NCBI GenBank assembly: GCA_037951165.1
Contig: JBBDHG010000024.1
Location: 8,209,001-8,273,000 of the forward strand
DNA: 64,000 bases
Reading direction: 5' to 3'
Source of the DNA: Lophius americanus
Lineage: Eukaryota > Chordata > Actinopteri > Lophiiformes > Lophiidae
The notes below the pieces were generated by a model. It had not been told where the DNA came from. It did no database searches and saw only the letters and a list, made by a program, of their open reading frames with translations. Position numbers and translations under genes: made by a program. This document shows, piece by piece, positions 12,099 to 25,591 of this stretch; the first letter of the stretch is position 1; each line of letters opens with the position of its first letter.

Positions 12099-13261
12099 AT
12101 GTGTAGCATAGTTGAAGTATCGCACCAGAGGCTTTAAATTATCGTATATGTAGGGAAATGATCAAATCCTGATTCATGTAGGAGATCCGCACGATCTCTT
12201 TTTTATAATATTTAATATTTGTGTCAATGTCTTACTTTTTCTTACTTTAACACCACGTTTGGACAAACGCGCATTAATAATGACTGACTGCATCTCTTCG
12301 TCACACTCATCGTCATTTCATCCTTTTTTTTCTACTTCTTTTTTTCTCCCTCATGTCATTACACTGGAAAGCGGGACTCATTACAATGGAATCACAGAGT
12401 CAGATTTGGAGTGGCTGGAATGTCCTCAATTGACTAAATGCGTAAAAATAGACTCAGGGTTTATGTTATTTTTGAGTAGGGGAAAAAATTGAGGAGAAAA
12501 CTAACAAATAAGATGGATTTGAATTGATCCACAGATTAACTTTCATTCCGAATTCATTTTTTTCTACCTTTCTTGTAATGTTGACGGGTCAAATCGACAA
12601 TATAACAATAAAACAGTAACACATATTACCAAAATGTGATGAATTAACTAGGTTTTTCTAATTTCTAACTCCGCCTCAAGCAGTAATGGCAACCGGTTTT
12701 GTCAAACGTACCATTTATCTAAACTACGTTAATGTTTTGTGGTGGTTTTTTGAAAAGTGTTAATCGTTTTTGCATAAGTCTAGGCATCATCCCTATGATG
12801 TTGACAGTCAGGCAGGGTGGTTCTCTCAATGGCGATGATAAGCAGTGATGACTGATGATGTATAAGTCATACATGTCTATTTTTTTGAATTATATGTTCC
12901 TTTCGGTTCTGCCTGAGTTGCTGTTCTTATGGAACACTGACTGTGGGTGGTTTGGGCTCATGGAAGGGGTTCTCTTCCCCTGGAAGGATGGGGTTCCTTA
13001 CCTCTGGCTGAATTGGGATCTCTTCCGGGTGTGCATGGTGAATCAGACTCATCCATTTCTTCATTTTCTGTAGCCGCTTGTCCTCTTCAAGCTTGCAAGG
13101 AGTGTTGAAATCTATCCCTGCTCTGCTTTCCAAATGTCCTTCCTTACTTGAGTGCACCTATCTAACTAAAGGCCACCCCCCTCCCCTGAATATCTCCACT
13201 CACAACTTAAAAAAAAAATGATAAAAAGGTTACAATTGTTTTCTCACAAGTGACGGGAACT

Positions 13262-13530
13262 GTGTCCTCTTATAGGGAAAAGTTCTGCACATGAACTGCT
13301 TTGGAGTGGGTTGTACGTACCAGCATTCATCTTTGCATTACCTCCCAGCCTTTGAGGAAATAAGAACTGAGTGGATTCGCTTTATTTATGACGGCAATGT
13401 CTCACCTGGAGTCATCAAAGTTCTAAATTCACTTCATGTCTGACTGCCTCACCTACATAGAACAGTACAAAGCATGACCAGCAAAAAATCCCTAACACAG
13501 GGGTCCATGTTGTATCAAGTGTATGCTCTG
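13262..13530 (+). pseudogene. Degenerate THAP-type zinc-finger fragment
   Basis: The plus-strand translation contains NCFGVGCTYQHSSLHYLPAF, then EWIRFIYDG and a QYKA segment followed by a stop codon. The C-x4-C start, the central Trp and the later EQYKA block recall the THAP DNA-binding domain found in fish proteins and in some DNA transposases. The reading frame is broken after the 'LHV' segment, and the expected C-x2-H pair cannot be read in frame. It is a relic at best, from a transposase or a retrocopy. Confidence 0.4.
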
Positions 13531-13622
13531 GTAACTGTATTTACTATAGATTGTCATGGTGGGGAACGTTCTCCATTCCAAAGTTATCCATCCGTCCACT
13601 TAGTCTAATCCTTGGGAGAAAA

Positions 13623-13649
13623 GGGGGGGGGGGGGGGGGGGGGGGGGGG
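13623..13649. repeat. Poly-G tract of about 27 G
   Basis: An uninterrupted G run flanked by AGAAAA and CTGCAATC. Such long homopolymers are error-prone in assembly, and the length should be read as approximate. Confidence 0.9.
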
Positions 13650-15024
13650 CTGCAATCTATCTTAACTGACAAGAGGTGGACTACACCTTTGAACAGGTTG
13701 CTAGTTCATCACTCACCTGACATGTAGGTCAATTTCACACTTAAATTTGTCCAAAATTAAAAACATTTTTGGTCATTTAGGTTTGTCCATGATGTGTAAA
13801 CGGCACAAATCACCTGGAATCTGTTTTTCATTATGTTCATTGTTTAATTCGGCAGTAATCACATACGTTGCAGAATCCGATGTGTTTTATCGCACAGTAA
13901 GTCACAAGTAATGTGCCTTTATATTTAACATCCAAGTCGACATAAATTAAGCATAAATATTAAAAAGAAACAAAGAGAAGAAGAAAAATGTACTACTATT
14001 AACTCTGGCCCACATCAGAATTGAAAGGAGCAGCTAAAATGAGATTTGTACTGTTCAGACTGTACGGAAAAAACAAGATCGGAGTCACATAAAGCCGGAG
14101 GGTGAATGTTACCATTGATCTGTGGTCTTAAATCAGAAACACATCAGATTCCTGCCATGACAGCAGTGCGAATAGTCAGATCACCAGTTCTGTAGCTTTG
14201 ATAACACAGACCATGCTCATTTTAAAGTAATTCAGCAGGAGTGGAGAAAGTCAAACATTGCAGGATTGTATTGCAGCAGTGAGACCTAGGAGCCATGAGG
14301 TTGCAAATTTAAAAAGATAAAAGGGAAAGGCTTTAATCACATTACCAAACTATTGTAAACAAATAAAACAATACCAGAAACACATATCTGCATCAATATT
14401 TGGTTTATTATGAAAATTAACAAAACCAATGAGATTTATTTTTCAGCAGTAGGTCATCCTGGTACGGATCTGTTCACACAGATGTAGGAAAGGTGTCACT
14501 TCAAAATAAAAAAAAGAATATGTAAAGAGCAAAAGCAAACAAACAAATCAAACAATTTTAAAAAATTCACAGGAATGAAGAAACCTAGTGTAGGAAGCAG
14601 GGAGCTTTGCGATGATTGTATCAATAACATGTGATTTATACTGACTTTATTTTCAAAAACATACATTTCCCGCATATACAACCAAGTCAGATTCTATAAA
14701 CAAGACACTCAAATACGAGTGTTCATAATATCAACTCGTATCTACAGAACCAGCTTTTCACCAAATCTCTTTAACATATACAAGTAGTTGTTTTATCCTA
14801 AACTTTAGAGGAAATGTTTCTACACGTTTGGGATTCTCACTGTACAAGCACTATTATTACACCAGCATGAGGCTCATCCAGCATCCATCTGACGGGGCTA
14901 CTCTGGCAGTAAAATATCAGGCTGCTGCATTTCTCATGAATGCTTTCCAGCAGCACATATCGTGCTTTTATGTGTCTGTTCAGAAAAGACATGTTTGTCT
15001 GCGAATGGCAGGATTATCTCAACC

Positions 15025-16898
15025 TCAGGTTTCCATGGCATCAGAAGAAGATCCTTTGACTTTTATTTTGTCTTGTGTTTCGGACTGGTCTCTGGCATCT
15101 TCCAATAGTGAAAGGTCGAGTTCAGGTAAGGGAGTCCTCCAGTACTGGAAGGAGTTGTAGGTGCAGTCCTCAGTGTTGGTGTCATCATCAGCCTGAGGAC
15201 GATGAGAGGATTTGAGTTAAGGAGAAAATCGTCAAATGCATCTAATGGTAGGATGGTTATGCAAAGTGAAACTAATGTGTGCTTGATCAGAGCAACATTT
15301 CCCCATTGGGGAGGATGGTAACAGTTAACTTGGAGTACAGTAAACTGTACACTAGGTAAAGTGTGACACTTAGTGGATGTTTATTGTCATGACATCGACT
15401 CACTTTGGAACATCATCCAGTTGAAAGTGTTTCTGTATTTTAACCAACATTTGGACCTCCTCTGTTCCCCCTTTAGCCAAGTGATGCACTGTGTGTTCTA
15501 ACATCTTTCTTTTAGAATAAGCATAAAGCTCTACAGCAATTTGTGCGAGCGCAGCTCTTCTATGGAATCAGATCCCATGGGAAAGCCTTTGCTCCCCACA
15601 CATTTTAGTAAGCCTTTGGTGCCCTTGAACCTGTCATCAGTTCACCAATTGTCCTTCTTTTGCCCACTTGGTTAGATGCTAACAACTTCAAACTGGGAAC
15701 ATCCAAAAAGACCTGCATTTTGGGAGATTCTGCTGTCGATTAAGTCTATTTTTCTTGTTTCAAAAAATTAAGACAAAAAGAGTACAAAATGTTCACTTGC
15801 TACCCATATATATCATCCACTGACAGATATAACCAGATAATGAATGTGATTGTGACTTCACCTGTCAGTGCTTATAATGGTATGACTGATTGGTTACCCT
15901 GCAACATTAAAAAAAAAAAAGATTCAGGAGTGGTTTTCCACTTCTGAATTCAATTTCATTGTCTATATGTACAATGACAATAAATATATTGAACTGAATT
16001 GAATTTGAACAGAAGTATTCGCTTGGCCACCAAACTTATCTGATATCAAAACAAACAAGTATCTGAAAGATGGGAAAGACAAAGATATACAAGCCATGTT
16101 CGCCCCACCTCGCTACATACAGGACTTAAAGGATCTGCTGCTAATGCCTAAATAACAGTTACCACACTGAACCTTCATAAGTCATGTAGAATATGTGCCT
16201 TGATAAATGGAAGCTGTTTCGTCAGCCACAGGGGGACCTCAACAGTATAAGACAGATTGTTGTAATGTTATGGCTTACCGGTGTACGTTTCCAGTCATGC
16301 CTACCTGAATACATCTCTACTTATAATAAACTTTATATAACGTTTCTCTCCATGTTTATATCTTCTTTGTGTGAGGCATATGGGCACGCATCTTTGTTGT
16401 TAATAATTTCTATAATCATTTATCACCTGCCACCTACTTAATGAACAAGCCTAACTGGGTAAACGGCGACACCTAGGGGCATTTGCTGGCGTGACATCAT
16501 TACATCGTCATATTATTTTTGCAAAACGTTTTGGATAATAATCGGTAACTTACTTTATCTTTAAGAATAACAGTCTCTGAACCCACACTGTCCTCTCTCG
16601 ATCGTTTCTTGGAGCTCGCGGGTGCGCTGCTGTGGCGGTCCTGTACATTTCTAGGAGTCTTTTCAACATTCGCCTCGTGTGCCTTGGAATCGGTGCGCGG
16701 GGGTTTGCGATAGAGAGCAGCCTCTTCTTGTCCCTCGAAGTAATGCGGCCTTTTTCTAGAGCGGCTGCCCAGTAATGCCAGTATAGACGGCGGGCCCAGT
16801 GGTGCACCCATCGGCACGTCCACACTGCATAGCGAGGTGCAGCACCTTTTGGAGGGAGAATTGCGCAGCAGGGTGTCCTCGGCTCGTCTCTTCGCCAT
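15025..16898 (-). CDS. c9orf40: C9orf40 homologue, small uncharacterised protein (2 exons)
   Basis: Coding exons are 16898-16554 and 15192-15025, joined in phase 0 (donor GTAAGT, acceptor TCCTCAG), giving 170 aa. Human C9orf40 is about 194 aa. The N-terminus MAKRRAE and the C-terminal NSFQYWRTPLPELDLSLLED block match the human protein (MAKRRAA, NTFQYWRNPLPPIDL). The middle is basic and low-complexity (SKKRSREDS), suggesting a nuclear, disordered protein; the molecular function is unknown. It sits between trpm6 and carnmt1, as in human 9q21. The intron carries a copy of the GATCAGCC-family repeat and a LINE 3' tail. Confidence 0.85.
15472..16010. repeat. GATCAGCC-family repeat copy 2, followed by a LINE-type 3' tail
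   Basis: 15472-15900 carries the family's internal motifs (AAGTGATGCACTGTGTGTTC, 'acttcacctgtcagtgcttataatggtatgactgattgg'-like end). Next to it, at about 15950-16010, lies ACAATGACAATAAATATATT with an AATTGAATT tail, which resembles the 3' end of a fish retroelement. Both lie in the intron of the C9orf40 homologue. Confidence 0.55.
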
Positions 16899-17217
16899 TA
16901 TATCGTCTTTGCAGCAGGAACTCAGTTATTTACTATAAATTTTGTGCGATAATGTTACGGCCCAAAACATTTAGCACCGGTAGAAGAATCTTGGCGAACA
17001 GAAATAAATACCACTTTGTTTTGTACCACACAGTCAGAAGTGAGGACAGCCATTTTGACCCGCCTCTTATCCTGTAGCATGGACAAAAAATAAGCATCCG
17101 AATCCAGTGCATGACCCGCCTACGATAGCTCTGATTGGCTTATTGTAATATTCTTTCCCAAAGTCTAACCAATCATCATCCCTCATGGAATAACCAGCCA
17201 ATCCGAAGCGAGTTATT

Positions 17218-18531
17218 AAGGGTGTGCGATACTACAAAATTTGGTATCAATCCCTTTCGAAGCAGCTTATCAACTTTGGTGTAGGGTAAAGCAATGCGTC
17301 ATAATTTATGAAGCGTCATCAATATGCAAATTTGAATGAAGATTGAAATTTTGAATTTTCGTGATCATTGAATGATTAATGACTAATTAGCTGATCATGA
17401 TAAAAAATATATTACTGGAGAAGTGAGAAATGTTTTAGATTTAATTTTTTTCTTTTTCAGTTAAGAAAAACAAAAATTTATGAACAAAACTAAGTTTTTG
17501 TTCATAAATGTAACTTTTTAATACATGACATATAAATATAACAGTATGACAAAAAATTCCCAAAGTGTTTGTGAAAAATAAAGTCAATAGTACATATTAA
17601 TAAAATGCAAATATCTAAAGAAAAGCAAAAACTACAATTGGCTCTCATTCACGTTTGTGCTTTGGTGAAAGAAAGCCATAATAGCACTGCATTTCTGCTG
17701 GATGTCAAGAACATCAGGGAGAGCCTTAACGGAGTATTTTACTTCGAAATTTAAGGTGTGGGCAAAAAAAATCAAAAGGGGTTATACATTCAGCCATATT
17801 CATATTTCAGGTTTGCGGTATCTATCTTATCTATACAGGTATATATTTTTCAGTTCCGATAAAATGATTCATTTAGATTTATTTCAACTGGCTGACTATA
17901 TTATATGACTGTCTGAATAGTTTATATTTAATCAGCCTGCTAAAATTACAACTATGATGACCGATTAAAAATAACATTAACTAATGCTGGAGATGCTTAG
18001 AACTTATTTTCACTTCTAAAAATCAGCTACATGGATATTCTTGACCATGCTGAAAGGCCTTTGCCAGTGACCTCTGTCTCTGTGCCGGGGGTCTGGTTCT
18101 GGTTTGGGGATCTCCCTCCGTTTAATTTGCAGCTTGGAGTTCTCTTTTGAGTGAGTTATGTGTTTATGTAAATGTGTGTCGTTGCCACAGTAGTAGTGTT
18201 TCCTGCAAACATTTCAGTTTGCAGTATTTTTGACTGCAGTTGTAAAATAACTCCAAACCTCTTCCTCTCCGCCATCATGCAACCAGCAGTGTAACTGCAC
18301 ACCGGCAACAAGTCACAGCATAACAGCAGAGGAGGGTGAGGGGCAAAGTGGGCATGAGCGAAGTGAAAGGAGCGGTGTTTGCACAACCACTAACATGTAA
18401 TGGGTGTGGTGAACTGAACATAGAGACGAAAAACTGAAACCTAAGTATCGATCACGCGTATCACAAGTATTTATCAATACCAACTTTGTTATCGATACTA
18501 TTTATATTTAGATCAATCCGCCCACCACTAC
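17218..18531. mobile_element. hAT-like DNA transposon remnant with 8-bp target duplication
   Basis: The ends read AAGGGTGTGCGATAC on the left and, inverted, GTAGTGGTGGGCGG on the right, a degenerate terminal inverted repeat of the CAGTGGTGGGC type. The flanks repeat GAGTTATT (17210-17217 and 18532-18539), the 8-bp target-site duplication typical of hAT. No intact transposase is present. A minus-strand stretch (MAERKRFGVI..., near 18274) may be the remnant of a BED-finger start. Confidence 0.65.
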
Positions 18532-18779
18532 GAGTTATTCCTTAACCGGAGTATGATACGGAATGGTAGCTTTCTGTCCATCAGGAATTTCTCTTAATAT
18601 GGATTTTGAACAGGGCAAAGCCCATTAATCCGTGTGAATTTAGTAATTCATGCTTTAATATTCATCCATCTCCAACATGACTGTCTAAATTTTTGCATTC
18701 CCCATTGGAAACAGGAACTTGTCCATCAGTGTTGATGTATCCTCCAATTAAAAACCACATTTTAACAAGCTCCTAGATT

Positions 18780-20070
18780 TACCTGCACTTCTACTTTCGG
18801 CTGTTCTTTCTAGGGGTCACTGCAGTGGATCAAGCGTTTCCATCTCACCCCGTCCTCTTCATCTTACTCACCAATTAGCTGGCATGTCCTCTCTGATCAC
18901 ATCCATAAAACCTCCTCTTTCGTCTTTCTCTTCTTCTCCTTCCGGGCACCTCCGTCTCCAGCATCCGTTTACTAATAGATGCAATATCCCTCCTTTTCAC
19001 ATGTCCATACAATCTCAATCTGTCTTCAAGCCGTATAACCTGGGCTGTCCCTCTGATGCGCACCTTCCTAATCCTGTCCATGCCCCTCACTCCCAAAGAA
19101 AATCTTAACATCTTCAACACTGCCACCTCCAGCTCTGCTTCCTGACTTTTGGTCAGTACCATCTCTAAACAATACAGTACCATCTTGGAAACCTTTCCTG
19201 GTTTCCAGATCACAATATCATTTGGAGCATCATAGTCCATGGAGACTCCTGTATGACCTCATCCGTCAGCCTGTTCATTACCACATCGGACAAAGGGCTA
19301 GGGCAGACCCTTGTTACAGCACCACCTCACCCTTAAACCCATCCGGAACTCCTGTTGCACACCGTATCAACGTCATGCTGCTCTCATACTTATCACGCAC
19401 AACTCTTAACACATTTCTCAGTCACTTCAGACTTCCTCAAGCAAAACCACAATTCCTCCCTCAGCACTCTGCTGTACACCTTTTCTAAAACCACAATGCA
19501 ACTCCGTCTGGCCTTCTCTGTACTTTTCCATCAGGACTTTAAAAGCAAGCATTGCATCCATAGTGCTCTTACATGAAAACCATACTGCTGCTCATAAATT
19601 TTCACCTTTTTTATTAACCTAGCATCAAACTTTCCCAGATCTTCATCTTGTGGCTCATCAGCTTCATACTTCTGTAGTTACCCTTGTTCTTGAAAATCGG
19701 CACCACTAAACTTTTCCTCCATTCCTCAGGCATCCGGTCACTCTCCATGATAGTGTTGAACAATACACCTCCATAACTGCACAAGTATGTCATCAAACCC
19801 AACAGCCTTTCCATTCTTCATTCCCTTCAAAGCTGTTTCAATTCAACCTTACTGATCCATGCCACTTCCTGATTTACAATTCTCTCATTCCATCCATTTT
19901 CTTCATTCATCTTGCCCTCACAGTCTCCTCACTTGTAGGTACATTTCCATCCTTACATTTATCACCTTTACCTGCTGTCTGTACTTCCTTTCTCGACCTC
20001 TCTAACTCGACAATCGATAGTCCCTTTCTCCTTCCTTAGTGTCAAAACTCTCCCGGATTGACCTCCATCA
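18780..20070 (-). mobile_element. Degenerate LINE reverse-transcriptase region
   Basis: Minus-strand fragments in several frames match the second half of a fish non-LTR retrotransposon ORF: 'EQQYGFH', 'YREGQTELHCG', 'ADDIVIWKPGK'-like text, then TKSQEAELEVAVLKMLRFSL and RIRKVRIRGTAQVIRLEDRL ending with a basic RRRRERRKRR tail. Frameshifts and gaps show it is dead. It lies directly downstream of carnmt1 in the same orientation. RTE-like affinity is likely but unproven. Confidence 0.75.
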
Positions 20071-20777
20071 CAGGAGGTTATGTATTAGCTGGTGATGGTT
20101 TGTTAAGAACCACTTCAGATAAATATGGTTGGACATGTAGCCAGGAAGAACCGATGGTGGATCGTGTCCTCTCCATCAATAGCACGAAAGAGAACTAAAG
20201 GACCATGTTATCACCGGTGCCGATGTTGGTGTTAAAATCATATCAAACTTAAAATAGAAGAACCCTGGAAATGAATGCTTTTTAAAATGTTTGGCTTTAT
20301 TTTCTAATGAACTAACTTAAAAACAATTTAATCCTGAAATACTGAGACGTGTTTTGATTACATGAATTCAAATGGTATCAATAATGCACGATTATTGGCA
20401 TCACATTTGTTTCAATAACAAACTTTCATGCAGTTAAAGTCAAAGGGAGTGAGAACTATTAAGGCCACGGTTCCAAGAAATCCACTCTTCATGCCTTGTA
20501 CGGTCAAACCACTGAAAATAGCCATCAAGGGCACAGACTTATTTCAAACTTGCGTATTGACAGTATTTCGATGTTTTAGTCATGACATAGTGTAACAACA
20601 TTTCAGCCAGCCCCCGAAAAACAAAGGAGGACCTGTGGTGGGTGAATATTTCAGAGATGCATCATAAAAAACATGTACGGAAACAAACATGTCCCCAGTG
20701 TTCCTTCATGTCCATTTTGTTCAGTCTATTCGTCACTTAGTCTTTAAGGTATGCATATTCCGCTGAGGTTTTTCCTG

Positions 20778-23700
20778 TTACGTCAGGCTGTCGGTATCTT
20801 CTCGCCGTGGCGACTTGGCAAGAGGTGGACAACTGTGTTCTTCTCGACCATTACAGCGCACATCTTCGGGTTTTCGTGCCACAAAGTAGACACAGTCATA
20901 AACGTATCTCAGCATGGAGCAGTCGTTCTCTGTGTAGGAGGTCTGAACCGAATCTTTCTCCACCTGAAGGTAAACAAACAGTGTTTTTACATCTGGAACA
21001 CGAATCTGAGAGCAAACAGGCCGTAAAGCCATGAAGATAAATTAAAAGCTTACCTCTATGTGGAAGCCGAACTTGACAATAGCTGTCCTAATGTCTTCGT
21101 AGCTCAGTTCTACTGAGAACTCATTGGCCAGGTTCTCAAAGTGGTACAGCAGTGGACCTGTAGAAACATCAAAGGTTTATCTTTTGACATAAATTGACTT
21201 ACTTTACTTAAACTCATAACATATTTGTGTTCCAACTGAACACAGTGGTCAGTTTTGGTGCCACTTTAATCACTTTATCTTACCCGTGCAAACGTCACTG
21301 TGAGTTCATTTCTATTTACTTACATCACTAAAATGAGTAACACAAACAATGTCGATAACTGCACACACTGCTGCATTGTATTTCATGTGGATGAAAACAA
21401 ATACATGGGAAAATCCAAATCTCGACATGTCTGGATTCATGACATCATCCACGGACGTATACAGGTGTATACAGGTGAGAACATTAAGCTACCATAAGCT
21501 TGTCCTTCACTTCTGCCTCTATCAAGCTTTAGCCCTTTTTACAAAGAGAACTCTAAGTTGGCAGATGACACACTAGCTAACTTGGTCGCAAGAAGGTCTC
21601 AGAGGGGAGTAAGACCATCCATGCATGCCCTATTGATATTTGGACATACATTAATGCCAGTAATCCTCCTTTTTTTTTTTTACTGCTGTGACATACACAG
21701 TACCACTGTACAGTATATTACTATTTATTATATTTCTGGAGAATTTGTCCAGTCACTTAGAAGGTCTGTTATTTTACAAAAGTTGACTCACCCAAGTTGA
21801 TCCACACTCCACCCGGCTTAAGAATCTTCCAGATAGTCTCCACATACTCAATGACATTATGAGCTGTGTCAATAAAGAAGCAGGTGGCTACACAGTCCCA
21901 CGACTCTGAACAAAAAAAACAAACAAAAAAAACATTGCATAATTCACCCCAACTGAATAACAGGGGTTCTCCGTCCACTATTTTTTTTTTTGCTGTTTTG
22001 AGGACCACATAGGCTGAATTTATTCTCTATTTTAGTTTTTCCATCTTTTTCAGTATTTTTATGCAGTCATTATAGTATATGTGTAATTATAATTAAAGTG
22101 CACAAAAACGTCAGACGAAAAATAAATGTTTTATATAAACACTCACGTTCACATTTAGACTCATAGCTTCAGTAATGACTAATTGATCTGCGGCTTCAGC
22201 TGTATGTCCAAGTTTCGGTGAATTGTGTTGCTGGTGGAGCCTGAATGTTCTTTCAGATTGCGTTCAAATGCTTTGAAAGCTACTTTCCAGGAATTTTAAA
22301 AATGGCCTTCTCCAAGTGATACAGTGTATTCATTATGCTTTAATGTGCACACAGCTGTGGTGTTTTGCTTTGCCATTAAATACTCAAAGTATATTAGAGT
22401 TCAATGAAATGTTAGGCGCCCTGAGAGATTGTAAGCGATGGAACTGAAGGCTGATTAAAATCTCCATTCAAAGCAATATAAGAGAAACCCGATGATGTCA
22501 TTAAAGACCATTAGTTAAACGTCACACGCTAGAAAAATGTATAGAATATGATGTAAATAGGACATTTCTGTTATGTCCTGCTGTACTCAGACAGATGAAC
22601 GAAAATAATTAAAATGATTAAAGAAAATACAGAATTTTAAAGATAGCCAAAGGTTTTACTGACCTAGCTCAGTGTAAACCTCCACAAAGTCTCCTGCTAC
22701 CATGGAGAAGTCTGCATTTTGTGGTAAATTCTGAGGGTTGACGTCAGGGAATCTGACTGGTCTTGCTTGGTCGGAAGATTTCTTGTTGTTGCTGAACTGG
22801 TGGATCCAGGGGTACAGGGTCAGAGAGTTCACCTGCTCACACCTGAATGGAGCAGTCCAAATTTATTAGAAGAGTTAGAGATATGGAAATATTTATCTAC
22901 AGTGTATGATGTCTTGCGTAATAGTATTGCTAAAGAACTTAATTATGTGCTCTGATTCATTCGTGAATACTGACACCAACTCTTAGAAGTAGATTAAGAA
23001 TGTACAGACAATTCAATCTTCAGCATGCAGCGATAACCTTACACCTTGGATTTATATTACACTATTGTTTCGTTGTTGTTTTCCATAGATGTAATCTTGA
23101 CTTGTGTGGACCCCAGGAAGAGTAGTTGCTACATTTGCAGTTACTAATGGGGATCATAATAAAGAAAAAACATGCATCAATGTTTGCACTGGAAAGTCAT
23201 AGTCCCTAGGTGTATATGAGGGACCTGGAGTAGCAGGAAAGAGGTATGTGCCTTACCTATTCAGAACAAAGTTTGAAGAGAAGAGCATGAAGAAGCTCCA
23301 TTCGTTGCCCTGGCAAATATAACCGAGCCGAGCAATCTCCCAGGCCAGACGGCCAAGCCCGGCACCCGGAACCAGGACGCTCACCTTAGACACATCACTG
23401 ACATAATATAATGCACAAAATGCACATATCGCGTGGATAACATGCAATAGGTCACATTATCTTAACTATTAAAAGGTATTCCTTTAATAGTATCTTTCAT
23501 TTTCTTGAAATATGTGGAATTCTGTAGGAACATGTGATTCTTACAATTGATCACTTGGGAATAGTCTTTTTATCTCTTGGATGATAGGCTTGTAGCAGGA
23601 ATCCCTCTCAGCCCGGCCTGCATCACTCCAGTCTCTGACAAACTGTTTTATGGTGGACTTTAGCTTGTCCATGTCAAATGTAGTGGATGGACGCAGCTTC

Positions 23701-25591
23701 TCCGGATCCTCCTGGAAGTTGAACAGAGATATTTTTACCTTTATCTCTTAAGTAAATAAAAAAGAAATTCAACCTGCATGTATAATATACAGGTAGACCA
23801 GTCTACCTGGTTGAGCCTTACCCTCTCCCCGTACTCTGTATTCTCAAACATGTGGAGGCTGTTGTGAACAATGGCCTGCAGCAACTCCTGGTTGTGGTCT
23901 GCACACTTGCTGATCCGACTGAGATTAGGCAAAACATCAGGCAGCAACTTCTGGTGGTGCTGTGGTAGGCTCTTAAACTGGCGCTCGGCACGCTTGACCT
24001 GATCCCCAACATGGACTCTGACAGCAAGAGACACAAGTCAAAGTGAGAAACATGAAACAAGTTAGAGGCCTGCAACTTTGCATTATATAGAAACAAATGT
24101 CTCTTAAAAGAGTAACTTGTAAATAAAATATGTCCAGAATTCAAAAGTCATCTCCACAAATATAGGGGGCAGCACATCATCAGAGTAACTGCCAACAGCT
24201 GCTAACTACACTCTCTGCTGTAGCTATAGCTACTGTTAGATTGGGTAGCATTGGAAATAATGGCTGACCAATCATCGGGTAGTCACTGTGGTCAACTCAT
24301 TCTAACCAAGAAGCTTCTTCAAAACACAAGAAGCTTCTTGGATACCTCATCCTTACTCCACCATAGGAGAGACACCTGAATCCAGTATATTATTCTGTTT
24401 GGAAGGGATAATAGGTGTACAAGTATTTACATTTATGACAATTTGTGAGGTATTTTTTTTATTTATTAGAATTAACACTAAGAGGCCTGATGAAACTATT
24501 TACATTTACACAAATCACATTGTTCAATTCAGATTTGCCAGTTTTTTGAAAAACTAACTCTACACTCCATTTCTTACTTGCTACAAACCGTGTATATGTT
24601 CATTCGCATTTCATGTCTGCACACTGAATTTATATTACTTGTAGATATTGGTCACTGCTCATCTTAATCTAGTGCATATCGACAATCAAAATTGTATTAT
24701 ATCTATATTCTTAACATATTTACATTTATGAAATATTATGCTTCTTGAAAAGAGCAAAACTGATGAAGCCTTTTTGATGAGTTGAATTTCTAGAAGTCAA
24801 AACAGAGGATCAGTTTCTTTGGACTCAACCCACATGGACTACCATAGCCTGAATGAAATAAGAATCAACACAGATTCTGAAAAGAGAACAAAGACAACAG
24901 TTTATGTACATTGGAATCAAGAGCATCATTATCAGGATAGCATCAGGATATTTACAACCTTTATGGTTTTATTTTCTCCAAAGAGGGAATGACAGACGCA
25001 ATTTCGTCTAAAGGATTGGGAAACTAAATCTGGAGAGATTGGGCTTCTTTGCCGGGCCCCCCTTGAGAGGAAGATCGATTTTTACACACCTAAGGAGGCC
25101 TCTGTGGGTCTAACATAAGAACCAAGCGGTTCCTGTTGTTGTATTTAAGAGAATTGCTGAACATACTGTACATCACAGTACGCCTCTGTTGAGGCACTTT
25201 GTTGAAGGCTGGAGAAAGAGTGACTAATGGAGTCGAAGAGGTGCAATGGCAACTCAAGATGATTCTCCACAAACATCTAGTTAAAAACAATCATATGCAA
25301 TTTTTTGAGGTATTTAAATAAAGAGCACGTTAGGCTGAATGTACATCGAGCAGTTTTCCATTAAAACACATTTGGTGGACAATATTAGTGTATGTTAACG
25401 ACATCGTCAACAGACGTTACCACATTCGTGATTTAATGGTAAAAAAAAATGTTATACCTGTAAAATCTAAAAGCATCGATAATTTTCCAGAAATGCTGCC
25501 TCTCCAGCTTCGTCTCCTCCTCTGGGCTGTATCTTATTCTTTGTTTGCGATAATGTGGTCCTCCCTTAGTTCTCCCTCCTGTGTCGGCCAT
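20778..25591 (-). CDS. carnmt1: Carnosine N-methyltransferase (complete, 8 exons)
   Basis: CARNMT1 transfers a methyl group from S-adenosylmethionine to carnosine, making anserine. Exons in order: 25591-25458, 24017-23822, 23711-23545, 23397-23257, 22842-22664, 21905-21792, 21157-21054, 20963-20778. All phases agree and give 406 aa, against about 409 in human. Motifs: HFWKIIDAFRFY near residue 35, a Leu-rich helical segment (SLPQHHQKLLPDVL), the SAM-binding VLVPGAGLGRLAWEI (about 173-188), NEWSFFMLFSSNFVLN, and CFFIDTAHNVIEYVETIWKI (about 281), which carries conserved acidic and His residues of the active site. The C-terminus is longer and more basic than I expect. A minus-strand AATAAA near 20296 may end the 3' UTR. 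Its position next to C9orf40 and TRPM6 matches human 9q21. The larger introns hold only AT-rich sequence and small inverted repeats. Confidence 0.95.

Larger units (their letters stand above)
12100..15024. other. Spacer between trpm6 and the C9orf40 homologue
   Basis: No gene was recognised apart from the 3' UTR of the C9orf40 homologue. That UTR probably reaches a minus-strand AATAAA near 14648. The interval also contains a degenerate THAP-like fragment (about 13262-13530) and a run of about 27 G residues (13623-13649). The remaining AT-rich sequence shows no recognised motif. Confidence 0.6.

Noticed and set aside
24750..25310. Possible Penelope-type repeat end ('gatgaagcctttttgatgagttgaa') in carnmt1 intron 1
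   Set aside because: The resemblance is limited to one short string; no GIY-YIG or RT fragment could be read.
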